Positions 23,501 through 35,600 of a stretch of DNA of 64,000 nt are shown one piece after another (position 1 is the first letter of the stretch; every line of letters starts with the position of its first letter). Under the pieces are notes generated by a model that saw only the letters and a program-made list of their open reading frames with translations, had not been told where the DNA came from and ran no database searches. A program made the position numbers and the translations under genes. Source of the DNA: Fratercula arctica (taxonomy: Eukaryota > Chordata > Aves > Charadriiformes > Alcidae); contig CANTUZ010000021.1 in assembly GCA_947846985.1 (NCBI GenBank), forward strand, positions 1,914,711 through 1,978,710. The letters run 5' to 3'.

Positions 23501-26419
23501 GCCTGTGCTGTTCTTGGCCTGCTGCTGTGCTGAGCGGCGCTGCCTGGTGAAAAGAGGCTTTATCAGCATGGAGGGGCGAGGAGCGACAGCTCCTTTTAGG
23601 AACATCCAGGCACAGCTCTGGAATTTTAACTCTGGTGCTAAGAAGGTAAAAAAAGAATGAACAGAGAGGTAAGCGGGGATGTCGGTTATTCATAAACTCC
23701 GTATCCTTAAAGCCAAGCTTGAGAGATGCCCGGAGATGGATCCTTCTCCCTCGTCTCCATCTGCCGTTTGCCACAGAGGTTGAAGATGCAACTCGTCAAG
23801 GTCTAGTAAAACCTTTTAAGACTTGACTTGGAGACCAAATGGGAGATCTGTGGCCCAAGCCCGGAGCTGTCGGGGGAGTAAGGGGACAATGTCCAACTGC
23901 TGTATGTGAGAGGTGCAGAGCCGGACTGTGCCCCGGGCGAGGGCTCCTGGCAGGGGCAAATCTGTAGGTTCTGCTTACGAGGCCGTCGGGGACACTGAAC
24001 TGTCACGGGAGGAAACTTAAACTGGGTTCTGCTACTGAAAGTTTACATAATTCATTACTTAAGGAAGAGGTCAGAGTATTGGGTACTGTGATGGTGACTT
24101 GGCACGACACTTCAGTAGGGGTGTCCTTTTTTTTCTTCTCTGCAGCTAAAAGAAACCCCTGTAACCTCTCTGTGCTGACATGACCCCTCCAGCTGTGCGG
24201 CAGTACGGTGGGGCTTAAAGCCTCCTCCAGAAACTGCTGTATCTTTATTTTTATCATTAATAGTGCCATTAGTGGTGGTTGTGTGCTATGCTGTGCCTTT
24301 TGGAGAACAGTCTATATGTTCTCCATTGGGCAACGTGCCTTTTCAGATGGCCCTGCTCCAAAAAGATGGGAAGAATTCTGCTGATTTTGATGCCCTTGTA
24401 ATGGTTTCCATTACATATGTATGTCCCAGTGTGATGTGATCTTCTTAATAGAAACAGTGGTGTGTGTGTTTGGCTTTTCTTGCGCTCTCCTATGTATATG
24501 TAGAGTCTCCTGTGCTCCCGAGAGGGCAGAAGACGAGCAGCCTGGTATCCGATCTCTTTGCACCCACAGCGTCTCCTGCTGCCTCTTTGGTATCTTCCCA
24601 ACTGCTTTGTGCTTCAAAGAATTAAAATTGGAGCCAGCAAATGACAAGGACTGAATGTGTGAGGTTTCCTATGTGTTTAAGTCCATCTTCTGGTTTCCCA
24701 GTGAATAAACTGGGTTTTTTTAGGAATTAGGCTGTGTTTCTGTATTCAATACCAGGCTTGCATACCAGTTGCTTAGTGTTGCTGCCTATGGGTTATCCAT
24801 CATTTTTGTTACAATAGTTAGCTACTGACCTGTGGCTGGTATTGCTACTTCTAATAGCCTTATCTTTTTTGAAACATTTTTGGTAGCTTTCAAACAGCAG
24901 GTATCTCTAAAATATAAAATATCTTTGCATTTTAAGCTCACTAATGTTTGGGAAATGCGTATCAGGACTGTCTTCAGTTAAAACTGAATGCAGGAACAAA
25001 AAGATGTCTTGCAATTCTTATGTCTTTTTTGTGAAGTGTTTCTGGAGGAAGCTGCAATTAGAGACAAAATCGCTTTTGGAAAGTGGAATGCTGCTGGCTA
25101 GATTGTATTTCTTGAGTTTTATTACACCTGCTAAAAACTAACGCTGCCAAGATGCTGCAGAAAATTCTCAAATGAACAATAGAAAATGTCAAGCCTGTCA
25201 CCACATGGGGGTGGTAATAAATTCAATAAAGTAACGCTAGAATTTGTGCCGGAGTCCATGAAGGATTAGGACAGCCCCTGTACCCTATAGAGGTGTTATG
25301 GTGCCATCTAATGTTGTAAGATTTAAGTACAGGGTGCAGGCAGGTATTTAATGGGAGAAATGCCATAGTTTGCATGTTGATCTCAAAATCTGCCGTCATC
25401 CTTTCTCTCCTGAGAAACAAATGCTGTATGAATTCTTCAGCTGCTAATCTGAAATTCCTTCTGTGTTCTTCTGCTAGATAACTTTGCATAAAATGTGAAT
25501 TTCTTTGGAAACGTCTTTTAACTTAAACCTTCTTTTTAATTTTTTTTAAGCAAACATCAAGTTATTTTCTGTCTGGTTTGCAGAAGGACTACAAAGGACC
25601 AGGTAGGGTTTAGGAAAGGTGTAGTTTGGGGTTGTTTTCACACGTTCTTGAAAAGCTTTCACTTCTGGTTTAGCGGCAGCACTGATAGCAAAGTGCCTTC
25701 TAGCGAAGAGGATGGAATGGAAGGTAATTGCTGGAGCTGAAAGGCTGTAATTTCCTTCTTGGCTTGTATCTTTGTTTACTTTCTCACTAATGTGATTAGG
25801 CCTCTTAGTGAGTGGCTTCAAAACTTCTGCTTCTCTGGCCTGAGCTGGGCTATGGAGAGCTTAGAATGTGAAAAAAGAATTTGCCTTTAAACCCCCTTTA
25901 TGAAGCTGATTATATGAACAAACTCATCTTATTGTCAATTGTAGAAACAGTAAATTATAGTAACTTAAATCTTGCTAAATAATTTCTTAGAAAGGTTTAT
26001 TTCTGGTAGCATGTTAATGGCAACAGAAGCACCTGAATATGCAGAAAGCCGGCTTGATTGCATCGGCAAAGCAAACTTCGCTGTACTCAGAAATATGGTC
26101 AGCATTTCTACCTCAGTAATCTGATCGGTCATACATCTGTAAGTGAAATAGCAGTAGAAATTTCTTTTGTCGGTTGTAAGATTCAATGCTAGCCCTAGTT
26201 CTTAGTCCTTGTAACATCATGTCTCTATATAATATGCTAACATGCCATCCCAGCCACGCTCGTCAGATAATGGCTGTAGTCAATGTTTTATTATAATGTT
26301 TCAGTACAACGACGGATTGAAGAGTTCACCTGATAAAACGGACAGCTTGCGTGGAAGATGTATTCTGAATCTCTATGTTTGTCTAATTCCCTTCCTCCCT
26401 TTTGTCTCATCCTGTGTAG

Positions 26420-26628
26420 GTTTGAAAAAGGACGGATTTATACGTTTATTGGGGAGGTGGTTGTTTCCATGAATCCGTACAAGAACTTGAACATCTACGG
26501 GCGTGACATGATTGAGCAGTACAAAGGAAGGGAACTGTACGAGAGGCCTCCTCACCTCTTTGCGATCGCTGATGCTGCTTACAAAGCGATGAAGAGGCGA
26601 TCAAAAGACACCTGTATTGTAATATCAG
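26420..26628 (+). CDS. MYO1D: MYO1D exon 2 (purine-binding loop)
   Basis: Encodes about residues 33-101 plus a split codon at each end. It begins with one base completing an Arg codon and ends with one base of the first P-loop Gly. The NPYK motif followed by IYG is the purine-binding loop that contacts adenine in myosins. The stretch [18 protein letters not shown] is a class I hallmark just before the P-loop. The acceptor is cctgtgtag and the donor is gtaagc. Compared with human MYO1D as I recall it, there are conservative changes such as VSMNPYKN for VSVNPYKL. Confidence 0.97.
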
Positions 26629-29600
26629 GTAAGCTGAAAGGGCTTTTCATTATGATGAAGATTTGATCTTTGTGAAATTCTCGTCAGAGAAAGAAGAATG
26701 ATTTGGCTAATGACAGCATTTTAGAAAAGAAAACTTCATTAAACTTAAAACTGCTGATTTGCATTTGAATCTGTGTGTGGAGAACTTAGCAATTATTTCT
26801 TATCTAATTCAAGAGCTGGTGTCAGTCATTAGCTTAATCTGCGTGCAAGGTGATAACTTGAACATGAGTCCTCTACTTGCTCTGCCTGCCTGAATGGAGA
26901 TCAGTGAGACCAGGGCTCCTGTCTCTCTGTAGAGAACTGCTGATTTTTGTCCCTTAGATGACTGATGTTCTCTGTTCCGATGGCCGAACTGATTGCTTGT
27001 GGTGGCTCTAACAGTGGGAGCAGTGCTTGTACCATGAACGGTCGCTATCTGGATCCTGGCACTTCGTTTCCTTGATGTTCCCGTGCTTTAGCAGCTCTGA
27101 AAAGCGAGAGACCCGAGATGCTGCGTGGAACAGAAGCCTCTTGTATTGCAGTTCCCGGCGCTGCTGCTAGCCAAGCCTCTGCATGCCCCTCTTTCTCCTC
27201 TAACAATATTCCTTTTGATCCTCTGTGTGCCAGGCCTTTTACCGACCTGTGAAATCTTACATCATAACAGCTTCGAAGTCAGCACAGCAGCAACAACCAG
27301 GCAGGGTTATGGCTATATTTAGAAAATATTCAAAGGGCACACAAGTGTGATTGCTTTAAAAAAACAATAATAAAAAACTCAAACACCATGGGGGTAGAAT
27401 TAAGATCTACTGTTCAGTGATTTGCTTTGCTTTTTTTTGACCTGTTGTGTCATCTTTGTATTTATGCCCTCAGGTGAAAGTGGGGCTGGGAAGACTGAGG
27501 CCAGTAAATACATTATGCAGTACATAGCAGCCATTACCAACCCTGGGCAGAGAGCAGAGGTGGAAAGGTAAGGGCTTAGCAGAAAAATAAGTGAAATTGT
27601 TTTGTTTATGAATCTCTCTCTGGGGACTGTGTAGCACCATAGAATCACAGACTGGTTTGGGTTGGAAGGGACCTTAAAGCCCACCCAGTGCCACCCCCTG
27701 CCCTGGGCAGGGACACCTCCCACCAGCCCAGGTTGCTCCAAGCCCCGTCCAACCTGGCCTTGAACCCCTCCAGGGATGGGGCAGCCACAGCTTCTCTGGG
27801 CAACCTGGGCCAGGGGCTCACCCCCCTCACAGCAAACAATTTCTTCCCAACATCTCATCTAAATCTCCCCTCTTCCAGTTTCAGACCCTTGTTAACCATG
27901 TTAGATGGTCTCTTGTACTAATTGCATGTTGATTTTACAGCATTTACGTAACTTGTTCAGATACTACATTTACTCTGAGAATTCTGCAGTATCGATTTCT
28001 AAAGTCATGTAGAAAAGTTTGAACTTTCAAAATGAAAACAGTATCTAGAAATCATGTTTCCTGAGGCAAATTGCCTGAAATATGTGTATGTTAGAATAGC
28101 ATGTTGAGTGCAAGCATATTCCATGACTTTCAGGCTTGCGTGCTCCTGAATTGCAAAATATGCCTGTCAGCCGTACAGTAAAAGACTTTGAGCAAAGGAT
28201 GTGACTTTCTGCTGAAACAGACTTAGTATCTGCACCAACAAAAATTTTGACAATTACTTGCAAAAGAGTCCAAGGAATTGATTTCAAAACTTACATCTGT
28301 AAGGAACTGAATTTTTGATGCTATTTTCAGTGGGGGGATCTGGTCTTTGGTTCCCATTTGCTCGGCAATAAGGAACATCACCAGAAGCTCCCAGCTGATT
28401 TCCCACGGGATTGCTAATGTCATACACATCTGTCAAGTACGTCATCCAAGAGTATCTCTGCTGTTACTCAATTCTTCTCTAGAAATGCCCGCGAAAAAAA
28501 ATTCCATGGTTTGAGTATACAAGTCTGGGCTTACCCTGTTCTCTTTTCCATTTCTCTGTACTGCAGAGTGAAGAACATACTGCTGAAATCCAACTGTGTG
28601 TTAGAGGCCTTTGGCAATGCCAAAACAAACCGTAATGACAATTCCAGCAGGTTTGGAAAATATATGGATATCAACTTTGATTTTAAAGGAGACCCGATAG
28701 GTGGGCATATCAATAATTACTTGCTAGAAAAGGTAAGCCACGCTCACTTTTAGAGCTAGAGGCTTTTATGTAGTTACTTTTGTAATGTGTGCTTTGCCAA
28801 TAGAAAATGTTCCTGTCAAATGTGGTGTGTCATTATGTTACATACGAGGGCACAGAATCTCATTTAAATCTAGGGCTTTATTTTTCTCCAAGAATTACTG
28901 TAAGTAACTGATTTGCTGCTGAAGCCCTGGCAGTGCCCTGTGACTTTGCTTTCAGAGCTCACTGCGTAAGGGACTAGAGTTTCTCCAAAGCTTGTGAGCA
29001 TATAGGTGTATGGACGTTGTATCCAGAATAAAAGCTGAGATTAATTTAACTCTATAAAACTCCTTCTTTATAAGTTCCCGCATTGAGATCTCACTGGTGA
29101 ATAAAAGGAGAAGATATCTAGGTCTGTAAGTAGCACCCGTATGCTTGAGAAGTGTTCTTCTGGAATAATGCCCCAGCCTTGTGTGATCTTTTAGTAGCTT
29201 GTTTTTATATATTCCAAGTGATCTGAAGCATAATTATTTTTTTTTTCATGTCATTAAGTGGTGGCTGAAAACATTGGAATATGTAAAACTCTGTAGAGAG
29301 CGGGCTTGATCTATTAACGGTTCTCGTTACGTGTGAGAGACATGTCTGGCTTTAATTTATATGTTTGACCACATCTGCTAACGTGCTTTTTTGTTTGTGT
29401 TTTTTACTTTTCCCATTATTTCCCTGAAGTCTATTTTCAGAATAAACACTTTATTTTAAAAAACAAACCAACAAATCCAAACATTTAACATGTGATACTT
29501 GCCTGCGGAAAATGGGTGGGGCTGCAGCTGCAGTCACTTAAATCCTGACCCTTTCTTTCATATTCTTGACTTCTACCACGTTAAATTTGTTTCTGTTTGA

Positions 29601-32600
29601 CAGCAGTTGAGGTTCTGATCCAAACACAAGCAGTGAACAGACACTGACTTTGCTTTGCAGCAGGAGCACGTGCTTTGTCACTCTCCGTAGTTCAAACTTG
29701 TAGCATAAAATAAGGATATGTTGCTTGTTGACTGAATTTCTGCTACATTTAACATTTCATTATTTTTGTGCTGGTTTACGCTGATTTGGAATGAGTGCTC
29801 TGCAGATGGAGCTGTCACTTGCTCCCTAAAACAATGCCCTTGTGCTAGAGGGGGGCATTCACTGGTGCTGTTGGTCAGCCTCTCCTGGGGTTGTAAAAGT
29901 GGTTACCATGGCCCATGGCACGTTTACTTACAGTCACAGAGTCCTCTTTTTCATTGCCAACGATTAAATAACAAACTGAAATGCTGTTTTATTTGACTGT
30001 TCCATGAAAGCAATTCTGCAGTTGCCACGTGGGATTCCTGGGTGGAAGTAGGACATTGCAGCTGTTACACAAGATGGTCTTTTTGATTATAGACTTCAAA
30101 CTCCATGCTCGTGCCTAGCTAATAATGTTCATAGCAGACTTGCTGTAAGATAAGATTGCTTTGGAGGTGTCCTAGCGGTGCTGAACCGATGCATCGGTGT
30201 CTCAGGGGAGGGGGGAATCAGGCCGTCCACATCCAGAAACACCTATCTTTGTGTTTCCCCCCCCCCCAGTCTCGTGTGATTGTGCAACAGCCGGGAGAAC
30301 GAAGCTTTCATTCTTTTTACCAGGTTTGTATACTTTTGCTGAATCAAATGACTTTTCTTAAGTTTCCCAGACACGATAGGCAAAATATTTAAAGCTTTCA
30401 CCCTCTCATGTGTTTTGCAAAGGGTTCCCTTGGTGTCGCATCTTGGGTGATCTCAGGTTCTTCAGTTCTTTGAAGAGGCCTGGTCTGGGGAAGGAGCATG
30501 GGAAGATTTACTTTTTTCTATCCTCCAGTCCCATATTAACACATTTGTAAACTTGAAAGGAGGCTAACTAAACAAATATGGTAGAATATTGGACTTTGAC
30601 TCACTGTTTTATTTGTAATAAGTCTAATCCCTCTATTTTCTCTTGAGGCCTCCAGTCCATATGGAAGTAATTTTATGACACCAAGTTGACTTTCTTTTTT
30701 TTGGGGGGGGGGCGAGGGATGTTCTTTTTAATGTCTTCCGTATTGTATGGTGGTTCCCTGGTGGGCCCTTTGGGGGAAATGGTCGGTCTATTAGTATAAC
30801 CTTTATTCTCAGTTTTGCAGTGAGGGAAACGTAGGTTTGTTTATTTTTTTCCCACTTACTCAGCACTCCACGATGGCATGTTAGCACCTCGCTCATGAAT
30901 GTGTCGTTTCCGTATTGGAAGGTCTCTGTGTATGGCAGAGAAGGTAAATGTGCTTGCCAAGACACATCTGTGGCGTGTCACCGATGTAAACATGTCTGGT
31001 CCGTGAAGAGGTTCAGGCTTGTTTTCTAAACAGTTGCGTCGCTCAAGAGGACAGTCACTGAGGCAACCTCTTACTGGTGGTCAGAGCCCCACAACGATGC
31101 AGACCGTGTATTTGGCACATGTTGTGCTTGTGACTCCAAATACCGTAGCTGATTCTTCTGTAGCAGTAATTTAATGTTTTTACGATTTTTCTCGTTGAGT
31201 AGATGAATAAGAAACAGAAAAAGGAAGGATTTTATATTTTTTTTTGTTCACCTTTTCTTAAAATACTCTTTGTACAGCTCCTCCAGGGGGGTTCTGACCA
31301 GATGTTACGTTCTCTGCGTCTTCAGAAGGATGCGTCTGCGTACAGCTATATCTGTCCTGGAGCACAGATAAAGGTGAGGGTGTTGTCAGGGAGCTAGAGG
31401 TAACTTGTCTTAAAATTGTAAATGCTTCTTGAAATACTTAAAGTACTGCTGAGCTAGCAGAAGCTGAGACCAAGATTTACAATGTTTATGGAAAGGTGAC
31501 ACCAATGAGCTATTTTTAATGGAGTTTCTGGCCCTAGAGGACAAGCTTATGTGTACTTGTGCATACTGCACTTGTGTCTGCTTATAAAAACCACTCAAAT
31601 GTAGTAGGAGAGACATCACCTTTGTTAATAAATGCAAGCATAGATATTTGACCCATTACCAGTGACAGACCTTTCATGCTTTATGGGTAACTTAAGCTGC
31701 TTTCTGTACCAAAAAGCCATGATTTTTTTTTTTTTTTTTATTATAGTAGGAGCATTTAAGTTACTGAAGCATTCATTCTTCATGTCTGACTTATACTCAA
31801 GGGGGCCTCTGAGCAGGAAAGAAGGAAACAAACCCATAAAGTTTTTAGGACAACAAGATCCTGAGCACTTTAAATACGTCTGGAGTTTTCCTTAGTGTTG
31901 TCCCTCTGAAGCAGGGTCCGGACAAAAGGCTCCCTGATTTCCTAATTGCTTTCTTCAGATGCTCTTTGGCAAACAAACCCACAGACCTTCTCAGATGCCT
32001 TGATCAGTTTCTCTAGAAATCTGCAGTGAAAACAAACTCAGATGACTGGGAGGGGGCAGAGACTCATCTTGAGAAAGATGGTGACCAGAAATGTTCTGCT
32101 GGTGCTGTGCAGCTTCTTAGAGGGTCTGTGACTGCACTACTTTACTCTTTCATGATAAATTCCACTGGGAAAGTACTGAGCTATTTAATGATGCTGTGAT
32201 GGATTTCTATATCTCATTGCTGGTGGTGTACATGTGTGCCCAATGTGGGTTCAGCGGACAAGCATACGGTATGGCATTAGAATAAATTGAGAAATCTCAT
32301 GACAGCATCTTGCATCTGAAAAATAGCGAAGTACGTTTCTATTTGCCATGGGCTTGCAAAATCTTTGCTTTCTCACAGTTGACTTCGATTAAGCCCCTCA
32401 TGTCCCTAACATCTCTTTCCCCTCAGTGTTCCATCAATGATGGTGCAGAGTTCAAAGCGGTAGCTGATGCCATGAAAGTGATAGGCTTCAAGCAAGAGGA
32501 GATTCAGACTGTCTACAAAATTGTGGCCGCCATTCTTCACTTGGTAAGCTCCCTGCCCGCAGGTGTGAGTAGGCTTTTCTTCAGGAAGGGGTCAGACAAT

Positions 32601-35600
32601 ACATTTGTACTTCCAGCAGCTCTTATTTTCTTGCTGCAGAAGCAGTTGGAAGACCTTTTGGCTGGAAAAGTGTACAACTTCCAGTGGTGAGTGAGATTCC
32701 TTGATAAAATAGGACACTGCAGTAACAATGGAAGATCACATTTATTCTTGCATATTCCAGATCCCAAGACAGGCATATGACCAAGTTTTGGGAGCTGTTA
32801 AATGTTCTGAAATGGAATGGAAGGAATTGTTTGGGTTTGGCAGTGAGGGGTAGGGAGCTCTTGCCTCGCTGTCCTTCTGTCCTCTTTTACCCTCACCATC
32901 ATCACTGGGACTTTGCTGGAGGGATGGTACTTCACTCCACGGGGGAGGCTTGAGCATAGCTGGGTACATCCATTCTCTGCTGCTAAGGAAATCCGTCCTT
33001 CACCCATATTCTCCTGGGACCCAGAGAGTCTCCTCCCCTGCGCAGTGTCCGTGTACCTCAGATCTTCTGTTCCTTGAGGAGAGAGGCACCGCAGGTGGGC
33101 AGGAGGAAGGTGGCAGAGAAAAAGCTAGCTTTTTTCCTTTTTTTTTTTTTTTGTTTTTTCCCTCCTCCTTGGAGTAGTTGTTCCCCAGGCTGGGGAAGGG
33201 ATGGAGTCAGGGTGTGAGGCCACTCCTGCAAACAACGCAGTGGTATTGCTGCTTAATCCTGGCACTGCAGGTGTTCAGTAAGCGAGCTTCATTGTCAGTC
33301 CAGCCCCATCAGCCGTGCTGACTTCTCAGCTCCCCCAGAATATTCACATCACCTTTGTGGGCAACAGCGTCGCAGTAAGAATGGCAGCCCAGCATTTCTG
33401 GGGCGAGCTGCAGTGAAGACGAAATGCTACATCCAGCGTTTGCATACTTAATGTCATTTCCCATCACTAGACTCTGAATCTTGAGACAGTGTTTGATGTA
33501 ATTTTTTTCCAAAGCTGAGCTGAACACTGAGCTGGAATGCTGGTTTTTGAGTCAGGCTTTGCTGCTTTCCACCGACGTTGGAGATTTGCGGGTAGGTGGA
33601 TATGCAAGGCCCACCCTTCTGTATTAGGAGATCTACTGCCTTGAACAGCAGGTGCAACACGGATGAACTCGGGGTGTACTGATTCATATTAATAAAAGAG
33701 ATTGAGAAATCTACTTTCTTGCTACTTCTCGCAGGGGAACTTGAAGTTTTCTGTGGATGGTGATACGCCTGTAATAGAAAATGGCAAGGTTGTATCGATC
33801 ATCGCAGACTTGCTGTCAACAAAATCTGAAATGGTGGAGAAGGCGCTTTTGTTTCGAACTGTAGCTACCGGTCGGGATGTCATCGACAAACAACATACTG
33901 AACAAGAAGCCACCTATGGCAGAGATGCCTTTGCAAAAGTGAGTTTAAATTTCCTTTCTTTGCATCCAATTTTGTATGTGACAGTAACTGAGATGCATTT
34001 CTATTGCTTTTGCCTTTTGGTTGAGTTGTACTTGGTGCAGCAAAGAATGGTAATGCCTGAGGAGAGCATTCAATATTGAATTGCCGTCATAATTGCACAT
34101 TTTTCAGTGCTTGGGTCCCAATAGGATTCCTGGGTGGATCAATAAGTATAGCGCTTGCTGAGACACAGGAAGTCTGTACTTCATGCAGATTTATTTCTGA
34201 ATGTGTGCGCTCCTGTGTTCTGTAGGGGGTTGCAGTGCAGCACCTTCCCTGCCCTTCCCTGGCTGCGACGCAGCCCACACCGCGACCAGCAGCGCTTGCG
34301 GCACGCACAGGAGGGGAGGGAGCCACCAGCCCGGCTTGCTGGCATCTGCAAAAGGAATACAGCGTACAGGGCTGAGTGTTTTGTGAAATACGATTCTTGA
34401 CTTCACTTAGCAGTTAAATTCAAAGAGTAGAGAGTGGAGCTGTAACATCCAGAACTCAGGTTGGAGACCCAAAGTGCTGTCTTTTTTTTGGAAAGGTAGA
34501 TACTGATGACTGAAGGAATGACAATTGTCCTTCCTTTGCTAAGAAATCAAATGACAAGAGAAGAACAGATGAAGTTATGAAGATCCTTGATTATTAACTT
34601 GACTTTTTTTCCTAAGATTTTATGTTTGCACAGCTTTGTGGTACATTTTGAACATGCAGACTGCGAAGATACCTATGCCTACAGAACATTTTCATTTTGA
34701 AAGGTGCACAGGAATATATTACTGCCACTGTGTTCAGTTGTGAGGTTTCTATAACTGAACTCTCACTTGCTCCTCAATACTGTTAAATTATTCTCAGCTA
34801 TGGAAGTTATTAGGCAGCTGAAAAGCAGACTGGAACCAAATTAAGGGAACCACTGTACCCAGTGACCTCACCGGGATTTAGACTTCATGTAAATGAGTTT
34901 TGGATGAAAGAAAAAAAATATTTTCATAGAATATTTTCTTCTTGTCAGTAGCTGTTCACTTTTAGCAGAATGTTACTCGTAGCTTTTGCGTAGTCAGGGC
35001 AGGATCTTGAATTCAGCTTTGTAGCACTACGTGTTGCATTTACCGGAAACAACTGAGACAGATGCAGGCAAAAATCCTCAGTGTTTGTTTCCTGGCAGGC
35101 CATATACGAGCGCCTCTTCTGTTGGATTGTGACACACATCAATGATGTGATTGAAGTGAAGAACTATGACACCACAATACATGGGAAAAACACAGTCATT
35201 GGCGTCCTGGATATCTATGGCTTTGAAATATTTGACAATAACAGGTGAGCCACGTTGTTAAAGCACAGTGCTGTGCTTTTGCCTTTCCTGTGTGAGAAAA
35301 CTCATCGCTTTTTTCCTTATGTTTTTGCAGTTTTGAGCAATTTTGCATTAATTACTGCAATGAAAAGCTACAGCAGCTCTTTATTCAGCTGGTTCTAAAG
35401 CAGGAGCAGGAAGAGTACCAGCGAGAGGGAATTCCCTGGAAGCATGTGAGTGATTTGGCAGAGGAGGGAGAGGGCGGTTTGAGGTCAGTGTACCAGCAGA
35501 AGTCCCAGATCCAAAGTTGCTCCACATGTACGCTCCTGTCGAAGTCGATAGGGCATCTGTGTCCACGCCAGCTGTACTGTCAGACGTGCTGTCTGGAAAT

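Larger units (their letters stand above)
1..26419 (+). other. MYO1D: Intron 1 of MYO1D (3' portion)
   Basis: No exon recognisable as myosin or any other known gene is visible in these 26 kb on either strand. Because exon 2 starts at a codon equivalent to human residue 32, the preceding small coding exon must lie upstream of the window. The stretch is repeat-poor: one minisatellite, one A-rich microsatellite, two short CR1 scraps and a few homopolymers, noted separately. Short CpG-rich patches and palindromes suggest possible regulatory DNA but give no firm call. Confidence 0.85.

Noticed and set aside
23286..23660. 124-codon + strand open frame in a CpG-richer patch, with a 115-codon frame opposite
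   Set aside because: Both strands are open because of base composition. No domain, start context or splice sites support a gene.
32544..32690. Continuation of the exon 7 frame past its donor
   Set aside because: The residues after ILHL do not match myosin, a good GT donor is present, and exon 8 resumes the expected GN(L) turn.
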